Below, one piece after another: positions 1 through 12,873 of a DNA stretch of 64,000 nucleotides. Each line of letters starts with the position of its first letter. Position 1 is the first letter of the stretch. The translations under genes and the position numbers were made by a program. The DNA is from Hanleya hanleyi. Its lineage: Eukaryota > Mollusca > Polyplacophora > Lepidopleurida > Hanleyidae. The notes beneath the pieces are model-generated. The model was not told the DNA's origin. It saw only the letters and a list, made by a program, of their open reading frames with translations, and ran no database searches. The stretch lies in NCBI GenBank assembly GCA_036873755.1, contig JAVTVY010018946.1:1-64000 (forward strand), written 5' to 3'.

Positions 1-2276
1 AAGGTTATTTAGTTTCTTCCTACTGTTGTTCCTTTTTACCCCTCGGTAAATTTTGGCCTAGGAGTATTGTTGTCACAAAGTATGTTCGTATGTCCGTCCA
101 TACCTACTTGAGTGAGATAACTGCAAAATGGTTCCACTAATGAATTCCAAATTTGGTATGTTTACTTGCCTAGTCAAGACCCAGAAGCCTATAGAAAATG
201 AAGTTGTTGGATAATTTATTTGGTTGCTATGGTAACAGTCATTTTCTTAATTTTTTTTTTTAAGTCTGTTTTTTTTTTTTTTTATTCAGTTCATCAGTCA
301 GGAGTCAGAAGCCTATCAAAAATAATCTCATTTGGATAATTTATATGGTAGCTATGGCAACATTCATGATAATGTTTTTATGATTTTTTTTTTGTTTGTT
401 TTTTTTATTTCATATATATTTTCAGTACATCTGTCAAGAGCCAGTCTCTGGTATGTCGTACATATCAATTTCACAGGAATGAAATATACTGTAGCAGTAT
501 TTGCAAAAAAAACCCCCAGTAAACTGGCAACCATGATAAATGTACTTCAAATATATACGTCTAAACCCATTCTCTCTAACATATTGCAGAATCTCTGAAT
601 TTTACGAAGGGCCCTTCCTCCAAAATAAATAGTAATATACCCACTGGTTTCCATCGATCTATTTTTGTAACCTACATTTTCACATCAATAAGGGGGGAAT
701 TTCTTGTTTCATTGTAATAGGTTGTCTAGTTCAAATTGAATATATTATGAATGGCTACTATTAATATGTGTACTTTACAACTCGTGAAATTCATCATTCA
801 ACCGATTACAACCCATTTCAAGACCTACACCTTTCTTACACCCCCTGCCATTTGTAATGATATTGAGGATTCAAGGTATATTTGAGCAGAAAAATGCAGA
901 TTTGTATATGCATGTTTTTTTTTATATAAGGTAAGATAATGTGATTGCAACTTCAACCATTACCTGCTATTCGTGTGATATCTCCGTTTTGGTATGAGCT
1001 AATCACATGTTGAAACAGACCGGGTGACGACAGAGCAAGTCACATATGCATGCAAATTTTCGTGCCCAGTTCCTGGTTGTAAGGTGGTGTTGTTCAGGCC
1101 TTTGTAACACTGATACACCTAAGAGCCTTTGTTAAGGTGGCCCCCTGGTTACAAGAATGGCTGTTCTGCGCAGCCTTTTGCGCATAGCAATTACCTCCCT
1201 CGTAATCGTACTCTTGTGCGCGAATGGATAGAATGAGATACTGTGACATGCTGCGTTTAATAAGCATCCCTTGTGACGTCATGATGTCGAAAGGCAAACT
1301 CTTTGGTGGCATGGCATTTGTTGACGTCATGACATTGCATTGTTGCGACTTCATGCAAAATGGTGGGAAAAAGTGTGGGAGTAGGTAGATTCGAAGCCCT
1401 ATTCATGCCCTTTTTGGATGGCGACCTACCTTATATTTGAGTTATTCGAAAACTACATAATTCAAGGAATACATATTAAAAAAATGATAAAATTGACATG
1501 ACAAATGATAAAATTGACAGGACTTTTGAATATTCTGAAAACAATTATGTCTCAAGTATTGGGTGTTTTACATAGTATTCACATTGTACCAATTTGCCAC
1601 AGGTACACGTTAAATAAGCTGAAAATAATAAAAAAGTAATATGCTATGCCCCAATTTTTATATCCTTTTCTGATATAAGATGAACTTCCTGAGCTATACA
1701 AAAAATATGAGAAAAATGACATGAGTTTGCATCTAAACCACGGAGCCACCTTAATACCCAGACAGCCTATTGTCCCCTTTTTGTTGTGTGTCTATTACAC
1801 CATAGATAGACCTAAAAAATAATCTCTGCTTGTCACAGGCCTCTACCGTTGGAAAAGTAGTATTATCAGCTCGATAATAGGGAAGCCCTTTTCATCCCCC
1901 TGGCATATATGCATGGGTATATAGCGATAGCCATGAAAGCCTGTCTGTCTGTCCATCAACACAACGATACTTGGTGGATATTGTCAGCACATTATGAAGA
2001 TATGCATGTGCTCTTCCCATTGAGGGAGGATTTTGCCTTACTGAGTTATTGCCCTTTACAGTTAAAATGAAAGCTCGTGTGAAACATGAAAAGCATTTCC
2101 TTGAGGTCACAAACCACTAAATATTCGCCTTAATTAATATGTAGTAAATTGGCTGAGCACATCTTGAGAAAACTATATTCCCTAATATTCGCCGCCACAA
2201 ATGACCCACAACACTAGGTAGCCTGGCCTTTCCGCCCAAACATATGAAAAATTCAGCACACATTCCCCACCATTTT
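1..2276. other. No gene recognised
   Basis: The stretch is AT-rich with several poly-T runs (250-285, 385-405). Open frames are short and have no recognisable composition. No tRNA-, rRNA- or exon-like block was found. Confidence 0.5.
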
Positions 2277-4098
2277 TATACGCCCGCCAAAAGGCGGACG
2301 TATTATGTGATGGCGGTTTCCGTCCGTCTGTCCGTCGTGCCGTCCGCCGTGTCCGGTCTATATCTGGGACAGTTTTCTGTCTACAGTTCTAATTTTTGGT
2401 GAGTGGATACCCTATGGGGAGACGATGTGTCGCATACCAAAATGAAGGTCGAGGTCAGAGGTCAAAGGTCACTGGCCTAAAAAAACAGGAAATCACTGAA
2501 GTGTTCGTGTCCGGTCTACATCTGAACGTTTTCTATCCACAGTTGCAAATTTTTGTGAGTGGATACGCTAGGTGAAGACGATGTGTCGCGTACCAAAATT
2601 AAGGTCGAGGTCAGTCTCAGAGGTCAAAGGTCACTGTTGCCTAAAATCAGGAAATCATTGATCGTTAACAGTTTTCTATCTAAAGTTCTAATTTTTGGTG
2701 AGTGGATGCCCTAGGGGGGAACGATGTGTTGCATACCAAATGTAGGTCGAGGTCAAAGGTCAGTGTGACTGAAAAATCAGGAAATCATTAAAAATTTCTA
2801 ATATTTTGTGAGTGGATTCAATAGGAGGAAATGAAGTGTCGCATACCAAAAAATAGGTCAAGGTCAAAGGTCAGTGTGACCCCAAAATCAGGAAATTATT
2901 AAAAATAACATTTTTTTTTGTGCCAGTAGATACATTAGGGGGACACAATGTGTCCCCTACCAAAATGTAGGTCAAGGTCAAAGGTCAAGGTCACTGTGAC
3001 CCCAAAATCGTGGAATTGTTAAAAATCAAGATTTTTTTAGTCCATTGAGAAATTACGGGGATTCGTTTCGTCATGTACCGAAATTTAGATCCAGGTCCAT
3101 AGTCAAGGTCGCTGTGACCCCAGAATCAAGGTCAAAGGTCAGTGTGACCTAAAAATCAGGAAATCAATAAAAATTACTATTAATTTTTTATGAGTGGATT
3201 CAATAGGGGGAAATGAAGTGTCGCATACCAAAAAAAATAGGTCAAGGTCAAAGGTCACTGACCCCAAAATCAGGAAATTATTACAAATAACATTTGTTGT
3301 CAGTAGATACATTAGGGGGACACGATGTGTCACATACCAACATGTGGGTCAAGGTCAAAGGTCAAGGTCACTGTGACCCCAAAATTGTGAAATTGTTAAA
3401 AATCATGATTTTTGTGTCCATTGAGAAATTATGGGGAGACGGTTTATCATGTACCAAAATTTAGGTCAAGGTCACTGTGACTTCAGAATCAAGAAATCTT
3501 TGAAAAGTATTTTTTTTGTGTCAGTGGATACATTAGGGGATGTAGGTCAAGGCCGAACGTCAAGGTCACTGTGACCCCCAAAATCATGAGATTTATAAAA
3601 ATCATGATTTTTTGTGTGTCCATTGATACATTGAGGGAAGACGATGTGTCCTGTACCAAAATTTAGATCAAGGTCAAAGGTCAATGTCACTGTGACCCCA
3701 AAATCAGGAATTCATTACAAGTCACATTTTCGTATGCCTGTCGAAGACGAGGTCATGCAATGCGATGTTGCGTTCTATCCATTCATCCATTAACATTTGT
3801 TGTCCATGCGATAACTCTAGTTTCAAGGTATGGATTGGTACCAAACTTTGAGTATACCTTACTCGCATGGCAAAGAGGAGCCATACATCAATCGATCAAA
3901 GGTCAAGGTCACAGTCACCCAAAACTGAATCAAGTATAAGATGTGATATATGTTACATTCTCAGAAGCACAAAATTGTTGACCTTTCTCTGGTGTGCTAG
4001 CTACCAATTGGAATCAAGGCTATTAAACAAACTTGAAATTTGGACCAATATAATTCCAGATATACCGGCGTATATTGAAGCCCCTTGGGCTCTTGTTT
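2277..4098 (+). repeat. Family B interspersed repeat, copy 1 (AGGTCA-rich, Helentron-like ends)
   Basis: This is a near-identical direct copy of 53181-55178. It starts after a T tract with a hairpin (CGCCCGCCAAAAGGCGGACG) and ends with a hairpin (AGCCCCTTGGGCT) followed by CTTGTTT. Inside are about ten degenerate tandem modules of roughly 110-170 bp, each with a TGTGTC.CATACCAAAA block and clustered AGGTCA motifs, then a unique right arm (about 3730-4098). There is no coding capacity. The end hairpins and T-tract targets resemble non-autonomous Helentron (HINE) elements. Confidence 0.75.
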
Positions 4099-6620
4099 CA
4101 AGATGAGACCGTCAGAAATAGGGTCATCCAGCCCGACACCATTACGACAAATTTTTGAGGTGCCAATCAAACTGGCCCAGAATTTTTTTCCGATTAAAAT
4201 TTGAAAAGGTCGTTTTCATATATTTTAGAGTCAAATATTATAGAAACATTTTAAAATATGTCACAGACCATTTCTGGCCCAGTCAGGTATAATGGCCAAT
4301 CAATGTTCGCTGGAAGTCCAGTCCCGATAATAATCTTGGACCCACTCACGTTGACCAATGGAGGTTCGTGACCTCGAACACAGTACTGAATCGACAAGGA
4401 TGATTACAGGCAAAGGCAGCAGTACATTCATCGTGTTAGTCATCTGTAGGTGTGATGACATCTGCTTGTAGCCAGATCAGCAATGCTAAAATGAGGCAGC
4501 AGATGATTGTATGTAAAATATGGTGACAGTCCATTGTAGGTAGCATTCTTGAGGCAACAGTGCATTTGGCGACTGATTGGATTTTATCATGTCCTTTCTA
4601 TTCTATATGCATGAGTACGCTGGAAACACCCGGCATAGCGGGCGCCCACGTATCCATCACCAAAAGTTGGAAAAGCAGTTTTGAAGAGAAGAGAGGGCGA
4701 ACTTGACACTGGTGAGAAAATATACGGGTATTTCCATATTTCATGATTTCCACATAAAAGGAGTATATTTTTGGAGAAAGTGTAATTTATAAAACTCTTT
4801 TACCGAGAAGATTTAAAATCTGTGAGCCCGCCACGATTTCTTTTTTGTGATTCGCTCACGGACTAGATTTAACCCCTGTGATGACCCAATCATTCTTTTC
4901 TCATGAGGAAAAAAGTCTTCTCATCCTTATGTACTGTATGTTAGCAAGAGGTGACCTGTAAGAATAATAGGACTGAAAGAGAGCAGCAAAAAAATATTAG
5001 ACAAGCAACATTAGTCAAAAGGGGGGACTTTCACGGACATTTCCGAAGATTATAAAACGAAAAATCTGCAATATTTCGGAGGATATTATACTTTATTTGA
5101 AACTTGACAGCAGTAACTATATAAAGCGACAAGATGTAGGATGTCTTCTTATAGAGAATATATTCTAAGTTACGAGCGTTTCAAACTTCCAAACCGTGAT
5201 TCCGTCATGCTGGAATTCATGATTTGCTGACCACTTGGTCACTCATTTGAAGAATGGACAAATGATCATATGCATAGATGATCATATGCTCTCGGAGTCG
5301 ATACTCATGCCGATGATGAATTATGCGATGTTCCGAATGATTAGTAAAGTTCAGGGTCATTGACTAGTATTGGTAGCCTAGACTATGAGGTTCACATCAG
5401 TTCAAGCTGACCGTATTTTAGGCCTACAATACAAACCAGAGACTATAAGAGGCTAACTCTCTTCTATTTTCAGTCTGTGTATGTCACAAATTTATTGAAA
5501 TGAAATGGCTTGTTTGGTCAATATTAATGTATATCTGTAGTATACTGTATTTCCAATTACTAGTACCTCTTGCTTTCCTCATTTCTTTGTTTTCACAAAG
5601 GGAATTTTGGCAAATGAATCGGAGTGTTCCCTCCTTGAGACCCTCTTCATCAGCAATTTAACACCGCCAAGTCGGTGGTTTCTTGCATTCAGCAAAGTGT
5701 GGGAGCTTTCTAGGTCAGTTGTTTTGCTGACCCAGTTTTAAATGCTTCAATGATGGTCACCCAGACCTGAATGGACTTCAACAACCTAGTATGTACATGT
5801 AGGCCTTCATCATGAGAATAACATCATGGTTTTAACAGGAATTACCTTGAATAATGAAATAAATGTCAAAATACTCAGAATAATGTTGGCCACCAATTGC
5901 TTTGTCTGTAATTCACAATATGGTAAAGAGTTAATTACCAACAGCTTGATCAAGTGTCGTAACCGAATCCTGTAACCAGCCCTCTTCTATGAAGAATTTT
6001 GAATGTGAATCATGACAAACTAAGGCTGTCTCATGTAGTCAAACAAACATGACGGCAAGGAAAACTAAATATTCTCAATCGTATGCCAAGGCTGTAGCCA
6101 AGGATCTTCATGCACGAGCCATATTTACTCTGCACTGTAAGTTTCAAGTACAGTACTTCATTTGAAGTCCCTGTTAGAAAATCAGAAATGAAAAAGTTAT
6201 CAGGTGTAGGTGTATATTATCAGCCTCTCATTAATTAAGAGACGTTCCATAGCATGGTAGGAATTGCCTCCGTTTAAATTAAGACTAGATAGCAAAAAAA
6301 AAAAAAAAAATATCAAAGTTCAGTTATGTCAATTAAGCGTCCTATTTGAGTAAAAGCCTGCCTATTTTGCAAGATTTCATGTTTTCACTAATTTGGGTGC
6401 GTTTCCCTGCCTTAAAATTTTTGAATAGAGGTGCCCATATTAGGGTAAGGCCAAAATTAAAATATAATTTGTTTGCGGTAACCTGACCGGACAAAAACGG
6501 TAGCAACCCAAAACTCTTTTTTTTTGAATTATTTTTTCTTAAAGGATTTCCAAAATGTTCAAAAACAAGAGAATCGTGCATGCTACAACACGTATGTATA
6601 TGCATGTAAACGGTTTGCCG
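4099..6620. other. No gene recognised
   Basis: No exon-like block or named repeat was found. There is a poly-A run near 6294-6310. The right end adjoins a decayed family B copy. Confidence 0.45.
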
Positions 6621-6624
6621 ATAG

Positions 6625-7425
6625 ATGTCACTGTGACCCCGAAATCAGGAAATCATGGAGTCATATTTTTATATGCTCATTGAAGACCAGTCCATGCAAT
6701 GTTAAGTTCTGTCCATCTATCCATCCATTAACATTTGTTGTCTGTTCGATATCTCCAGTTCCAAGGTATGGATTGGTATCAAACTCTGGATAAACATTAC
6801 CCGTGGGGCAAAGAGGAACTCTATCCATTTAAGGTCAATCAGTCAAAGGTCAAGGTCGCAGTCCCCACAAACAATCTAGTTCAGACTATACTGGTAGTCT
6901 ATTCAGAGTTGTCTCCCCTATGGCATTTATCCTGTAGAGTTGCCTCCTCTGTTTGATACATGTATGAAACCGCTACATTCAGGTAAACTGTTATGAAATA
7001 AAAAGCATGCATTTACTAATTTACCTGGGAGAGGGGTCCTTTATGAACTTTATATCTGTTTATTAACTCAAGAACAAAGGTTTACTTCATCATTTTCTTC
7101 ACATTTTACATCTTTCATGAAAAAATTTCCACTTGAAAGAAATCTATTCGAAGGAAAATTAATATTTTCTTGTGGTTGACTTTTGTCGAATTCAAGTTGG
7201 GATGTGTGAGCTCTTGTCTCCTGTTTCAAGGTCATCGAGTTACCAAGAGTTAGGCCCCTTTTACTTTTAGTTTATCATTGAATATAAGATGTCATAAATG
7301 TTACATTCTTGTAAGCACAAAAGACATTTCTCTGGATTATTAGCTACCAATTAGGACCAAGGCCATTAAACAACCTTGAAATTTGGACCAGTGTAATTCC
7401 ACATGTACAGGCATATATTGATTAT
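6625..7425 (+). repeat. Family B repeat, old interrupted copy
   Basis: 6625-6870 and 7230-7425 match the right arm of family B with many substitutions, including the TTAACATTTGTTGTC block and the TTGAAATTTGGACCA block. About 350 bp of unrelated sequence separates them. The terminal hairpin is lost. Confidence 0.6.
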
Positions 7426-8102
7426 TTTTGGCCTGATCTAAAGCACTGGTAATTAACACAGGTCTATGAGGACTTCTATGACGAACAATTCTCATAATCT
7501 CTCACAAAGTTATCTATTTTGAATAGGTTCCCTCCAAGGATGTTACGTTGTTTGTTACTTGTTTGCTGGGAAAAGAATGTAAGGTCATTAAACAAATCAT
7601 AATGGCAATTCACACTTAAGTTATTCAGGACTTTTATGCATCAGTATGTAACATTAGAAGCAAATTAACTGGAAGTGTGTATCATTAGATAAAACTAGCT
7701 ATACCGCACTGGCACTCATCAAACAGCCTGCATGACTGGACTCTTCCACATAATTTCTTACACAGGTAACATCATAGATGAAATGCAAAGACACAATGCG
7801 GGATATCATGGGTGAGAGAGAGGCACAATTTTAACGTTATATACGTTTCATAGGATTAGTCCTATAGCATCTCTGACCGTACCTTGCCAGAATATGGGTT
7901 TGATGTAGATATAAGATCTGTCATAATTTTTAGGAGTGGTGAGTCAAATTCAAGACCTCCTGTTTTCTCAGAATATACCTATAATTGAGCAAAATAAAAG
8001 CCATGTCATAACTGTAGGTGGTTTTAATATTCGATCGTCGGTTATCATGAGAATGCCGAGCACTTTGCAGGTAAAAAAACGTAGGTGGATTTGATATTGA
8101 CA

Positions 8103-8820
8103 CAGCGAGTGAGTGAATATGATTTATGGTCGCTTCCAATTATATTTCATTCATATCACGACGTTGGGTCCTATTCCTTTTCACACCCCGGTCCTATTAC
8201 GGGTGCCTCAGTTAGTCATCTCTTACGACAAGCTGTCTGAAGAGCTGAAGCCTATTCTTACCATGACCTGCGGTGTGCACAATAACAAACCAGGTGAATC
8301 CCCGGAAGCCCCACTGGATTTGACACAGCGATCGTCCGTTACCACTACCACACGTATTGGTTGTGAGTATTCCCTAAAGAAATACAGTAGTATTTATCAG
8401 GTTAAGAGATTTCAGATAGTTAGTGAGTGAGTGAATGAATTTACATGTAACGTGGCTTTCAACATTGTTTCAGTCATATCGCGATGAGTTAGTGAGTGAA
8501 TATGATTTGACGTCGCATTCAACTATATTTCAGTCATATCATGACATTGGGTACTATATTCTTTTTCATACTTGGGAATCACATGGTGGGGTCCTATTCC
8601 ACGGGTGCCTCAGTTAGTCGCCTCTTCCGACAAGCTCTCTGAGGAGCCGAGGCCTATTCTTATCGTGACGAACCAATCAAGCACCACCCAGCCAAGTTGT
8701 GTTCCTGCTACTTCAAAGAAGAAACCCTTGAAGCAGCATGAAACCAGACACCCTCAATCCGCCCCACAAAACAGATTTCAGATAGGAAAGAAAAGACAAG
8801 CAAAAATTGAAAAGACTCCT
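8103..8820 (+). repeat. SINE-like fragments with GTGAGTGAAT head and CTCTTACGACAAGC block
   Basis: Repeated heads (GAGTGAGTGAATATGATTTA, then CGTCGCTTTCAACTATATTTC and CATATCACGAC) are followed by GGTGCCTCAGT..TACGACAAGCT..GAAGCCTATTCTTA. This organisation matches the dispersed repeat I know from molluscan genomes. A corresponding run occurs at 13139-13850 in unit B. Confidence 0.6.
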
Positions 8821-8824
8821 TTTT

Positions 8825-10792
8825 AGCTCATCTGGGCCGAAGGCCCGATGGGCTTATGTCATGGCCTGATTGTCCGTCGTCCGTCGTGTGTCGTGCGTCG
8901 TCCGTCGTGCGTCGTCCGTCATCCGTAAACATCTTCTTCTCCGATTAAGCTGAAACTTGGCATGCATGTTCCCCGCAATGAGTACACCAGAATTTGTTCA
9001 TGCCGTGTCGATACGATTTTAAATATGGCGGCCATCTTGAATTTGCCAGTGAAATCTTGTCATCATTATTTTTCGGTAACTACTTAATGGATCTTTCTCA
9101 AATTTGGTACACCGGTTCCCCTTTGGGTCTAGTTGTACAACATGTGTATTTTAGTCCAATTTGAATATCCAATATGGCCACCAGGCCATCTTGGATTTTC
9201 CCATCAAACTTTGTTATCGTGATTTCTCAGGAACTACTGCAGGGATCTTTCTCAAATTTGGTACACAGGTTCCGCTTGGGGTCTAGTTGTGCAAGATACC
9301 TTTTGTGGTCCGATTCAAAAATCCAATATGGCCACCAGGCGGCCATCTTGAATTTCCCGATGAAACATTGTTATTGCGATTTCTCAGGAACTACTGCATA
9401 GATCTTTCTCAAATTTGGTACACAGGTTCCCCTTGGGGTCTAGTTGTGCAAGATACCTTTTGTGGTCGGATTCAATAATCCAATATGGCCACCAGGCGGC
9501 CATCTTGGATTTCCCCATGAGACATTGTTATTGCGAGTTCTCAGGAACTACTGCATGGATCTTTCTCAAATTTGGTACACAGGTTCCCCTTGGGGTCTAG
9601 TTGTGCAAGATGCCTTTTCTGCTCTGATTCGAACATCCAAAATGGCCACCTGGCGGCCATCTTGGATTTCCCCATGAAACTTTATCGTGATTTCTCAGGA
9701 ACTACTGCATTGATCTTTCTCAATTTTGATACACAGGTTCTCCATGGGGTCTAGTTGTGCAAGATACCTTTTGTGCAATCTCGAATCCAGAGTCATCCGG
9801 TCCTGTTCTCCCTACAGACTCTGGTTGCACGGTCAGCATTACAGCTTCCCACTGGATAATGCACGAACGCATAGAACGTGGAACATAACGTAGACGTATC
9901 TGTGGAGATCATGCATGTGACCCGACGTCACACAGGTGACGCGTTTGAGACGTGACGTCTGTTTGTATTGTTGCGATTAATTTTCAATTATGACGTTCTG
10001 TCAGTGTTGTTGTTGTTTGACATTTCGCAAAGGATCACGGGACCAAGAATCTTGACAAATCGAACGACCGTGTTACCAGGGGTCAGATGAAGTGCGGCCA
10101 TTTTCCTGCGACGGAAGCGACCCCTGGTGGCGAGGTTGACCTTTTGTGATCTGATTCCAAGATCCAATATGGGCACCAGGCGGCCATCTTGGATTTCCGG
10201 ATGAAACATTGTTATCACGATTTCTCAGGAACTACTGCATGAATCTTTCTCAAATTTGGTACCCAGGTTCCCCTTGGGGGCCAGTTGTGCAAGATTGTGG
10301 TCTGATTCAAAAATCCAATATGGCCACCTGGATTTCCCTATGAAACAGTGTTATTGCGATTTCTCACAAACTACTGCATGGATCTTTCTCAAATTTGGTA
10401 CCCAGGTTCCCCTTGGGGTCTAGTTGTGCAAAAGATTGTGGTCTGATTCTAAAATCCAATAAGGCCATCTTGGAGTTCCCATGAAACATTGTTATAGCGA
10501 TTTCTCAAGAACTACTGCATGGATCTTTCTCAAATTTGACACACAGGTTCCCGGTGTGGTCCAGTTGTGCAAGATACCTTTTTTGGTCCATTTTGAAAAT
10601 CCGGTATGGCCGCATCTTGAATTTCCCATGAAACTTTATCATGAAATCTCAGGAAATTACTGCACTGATCATTTAATGTTCAAGGGGGACAACACAAGTT
10701 AGAAACTCATCTGTTGCAGTTCTTTATTAAAAATTTCTCACAGCTACTTTCTCCAGTTACAGTCAGATGAGCTACAGTGCCGTGGCACTATC
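8825..10792 (+). mobile_element. Family A Helentron/HINE-like element, copy 1 (1968 bp)
   Basis: The left end is AGCTCATCTGGGCCGAAGGC and the right end a hairpin AGTGCC-GT-GGCACT followed by ATC. A short inverted AGCTCATCTG/CAGATGAGCT lies subterminally. About eight tandem units with a 157-bp period (9054-9780 and 10150-10660) carry the phrases GGAACTACTGCATGGATCTT and ATCCAATATGGCCACC, and a roughly 350-bp unrelated block (about 9785-10135) splits the array. There is no transposase, so it is non-autonomous. The architecture matches bivalve 'pearl' elements, now grouped with Helentron-associated elements. Confidence 0.75.
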
Positions 10793-11315
10793 TTTAATTT
10801 CATCACCAGCAGTAGACCACAATCACAATAATTCACCACTAAAATTCAAATCTAGAAAAAATATGTTTCCCTATATCGAAGGACTTATCACAGCTGTATA
10901 TTTGGATAATAAATCGGGGAATGCAATGAGCTTCAAATCTGAATTCAAATATTTTTACTCGATACTCCTTGCTCGACAAAATGACAAGGTACAAACTGAT
11001 CATATGACTGGCATGAAGAGAGACATTCTTCTTCAAAACATGATTCCCTACTTGGCATCAGGACCTTTTGCAGCAACCACATCTCTTCAGGCCTGCTGTC
11101 TTAGCCTATTTCTTCTAATTATTCAGACGGCAAAAGTTAAAACTCCGGCATCTGTGGAGAGAAAGTCTGCTAACATTCTACAGATTTCAACAGCTATCTT
11201 TTCAGTTCTTGGGATAAATAACATATCCATGTCAGTATTTACCCTCAGTTGGCAAAAAGATGTTTTTGAGGCTAAAAATGCTATTCGAAAAATTATAAGA
11301 AAGGGTACCTCATGA
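10767..11315 (+). pseudogene. 182-codon open frame across a HINE/host junction, probably not a gene
   Basis: The first residues (MSYSAVALS) are read from the right end of the HINE element and the rest from the duplicated host segment. The paralogous segment 13860-14340 has frameshifts in every part of it. I recognise no domain. It is more likely chance, or the decayed remains of an older repeat, than a gene. Confidence 0.3.
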
Positions 11316-12873
11316 TTTTGACCATCTCTTTCATGTGCCACTTTAGTGACATAGCCTACGCATTATGACAGGTGTGCCAGTTTTCGGGCTGTCTGGTGTG
11401 GGTTTTTTTGAGAGCCACAATAGAGGAACACAAAATCAAAATACTTCCAAATGAATTCTGGTGCACATCAGTCAGGGGACAACTGGTCCTGCTATAAAAA
11501 AGTAGGCCTGCGGCTGAACCTTACTTGATTTGACTTTTTCGAGGGCAATTTTCTCACTTCACGAAGTGCACTTAAAAAAACTTCTCAAGTTGTGTTTCAC
11601 AAAATGTTTTTGACTGCAATTGATTAACTGATGTTTGAAATGACCTTTTTGGAGCTTTTTTTTTTGTTTGGTTTGATCATAAATAGTACCCTCCCAGAAT
11701 CAAGTGTACGCTCAATTGATGCACAGAAGCCGACTGTTCGAATTTCAGGTGTCAAATGAATATGCCTTGCCATTTTTGGATCTATGAGACGAAGAACAAT
11801 GACCTTGCGTGCATTATGATGCATGGGCACATGAAAAAAATCTTATTTTTCCACATCTCCCTTCATTTATTGGTCATTTGAAGTGTGCTTTTATTTCAAG
11901 TGTAGTTTTCAAGGGAGGTCTGACCACACTTGAACTTGAGTGTGATTTCAGGTTCAAGTAAACTTTCATGAAAAGCAAAAACTCTGGTCAGGGGAGGTTT
12001 TCAAGAGCACTTGAACTTTCAAGTGTGAAAATTGCCTCCAGTGAGGTTTCATGAAATCGGGCCCGTGATCTGGCTAATTTGATTTGGTCAAGCGATTTCC
12101 ACCTGTAACAGCAGTTTTCCTCTCACTCTCATCTCTACAGATGATAATGTGTTGATAATACCTCATCTTGCCTGCAAATTACATTACAAGGTCCAAATAA
12201 CCTACTTGCAGCCAACAACATGAGACCATTATTTTGCCTTCATTATGCTAAAGCCTCCCCCCATAGCAATAGTCTTCTCCATAATGGAGCGCATCTAATG
12301 TATCCATAACGGACAAGTGACAAGACTAATGGAGAAGACTATTGTATTCACATAAATGACAATAAAACATAGTGTGCAAATCTTTCATTAAATCTGAGAC
12401 TTCAATGTCCTACCAGTATCAAAATGAATCACATATTATTTTATCTTTGAAAATTTGCATTCAAAGGCTAAAAAAATATTTCCCATTTTGAGTACATGAA
12501 AGTCTTGTTATAACTATATCACAAAATTATTTACCAGCCACTCCTGGAATTAAGCTGAACAGAAAACTGTTCTTCCAAATGTCATTGATAATTTTCATTT
12601 TGACCATGAAAACTGGCTTCGACTAGCTTTTCTCAAGAGAAGTTCTTGTGTGATAGACCAGTAGCTTCATCCTTGGTTTGGTTTCACTATTGATATGCCT
12701 AGTGTTCCTTCAGGCCATGATAACCTTTTATATATACATTTAGTTTACATGTCTATCCAATAGATAGGAGCAGAGCTAATCCCTAAGCTGTCACATCAAG
12801 GGAGATAACTCCCTAAGCTGTCACATCAAGGGCGATCACTCTTGTGACTGCTGGCGAAAATCTCCAGATGGAC

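Larger units (their letters stand above)
7849..12873. repeat. Tandem segmental duplication, unit A (contains a HINE insertion)
   Basis: It begins at ATAGGATTAGTCCTATAGCA and ends before the same motif at 12876. It matches 12874-15878 along its length apart from the insertion at 8825-10792 and small indels. It contains SINE-like fragments (8103-8820), the segment giving the 182-codon frame 10767-11315, and a foldback near 12265-12345. Confidence 0.8.

Noticed and set aside
3194..3376. Frame MDSIGGNEVSHTKKNRSRSK, repeated at 54096
   Set aside because: It lies in family B repeat modules; identical peptides come from repeat copies, not from a conserved gene.
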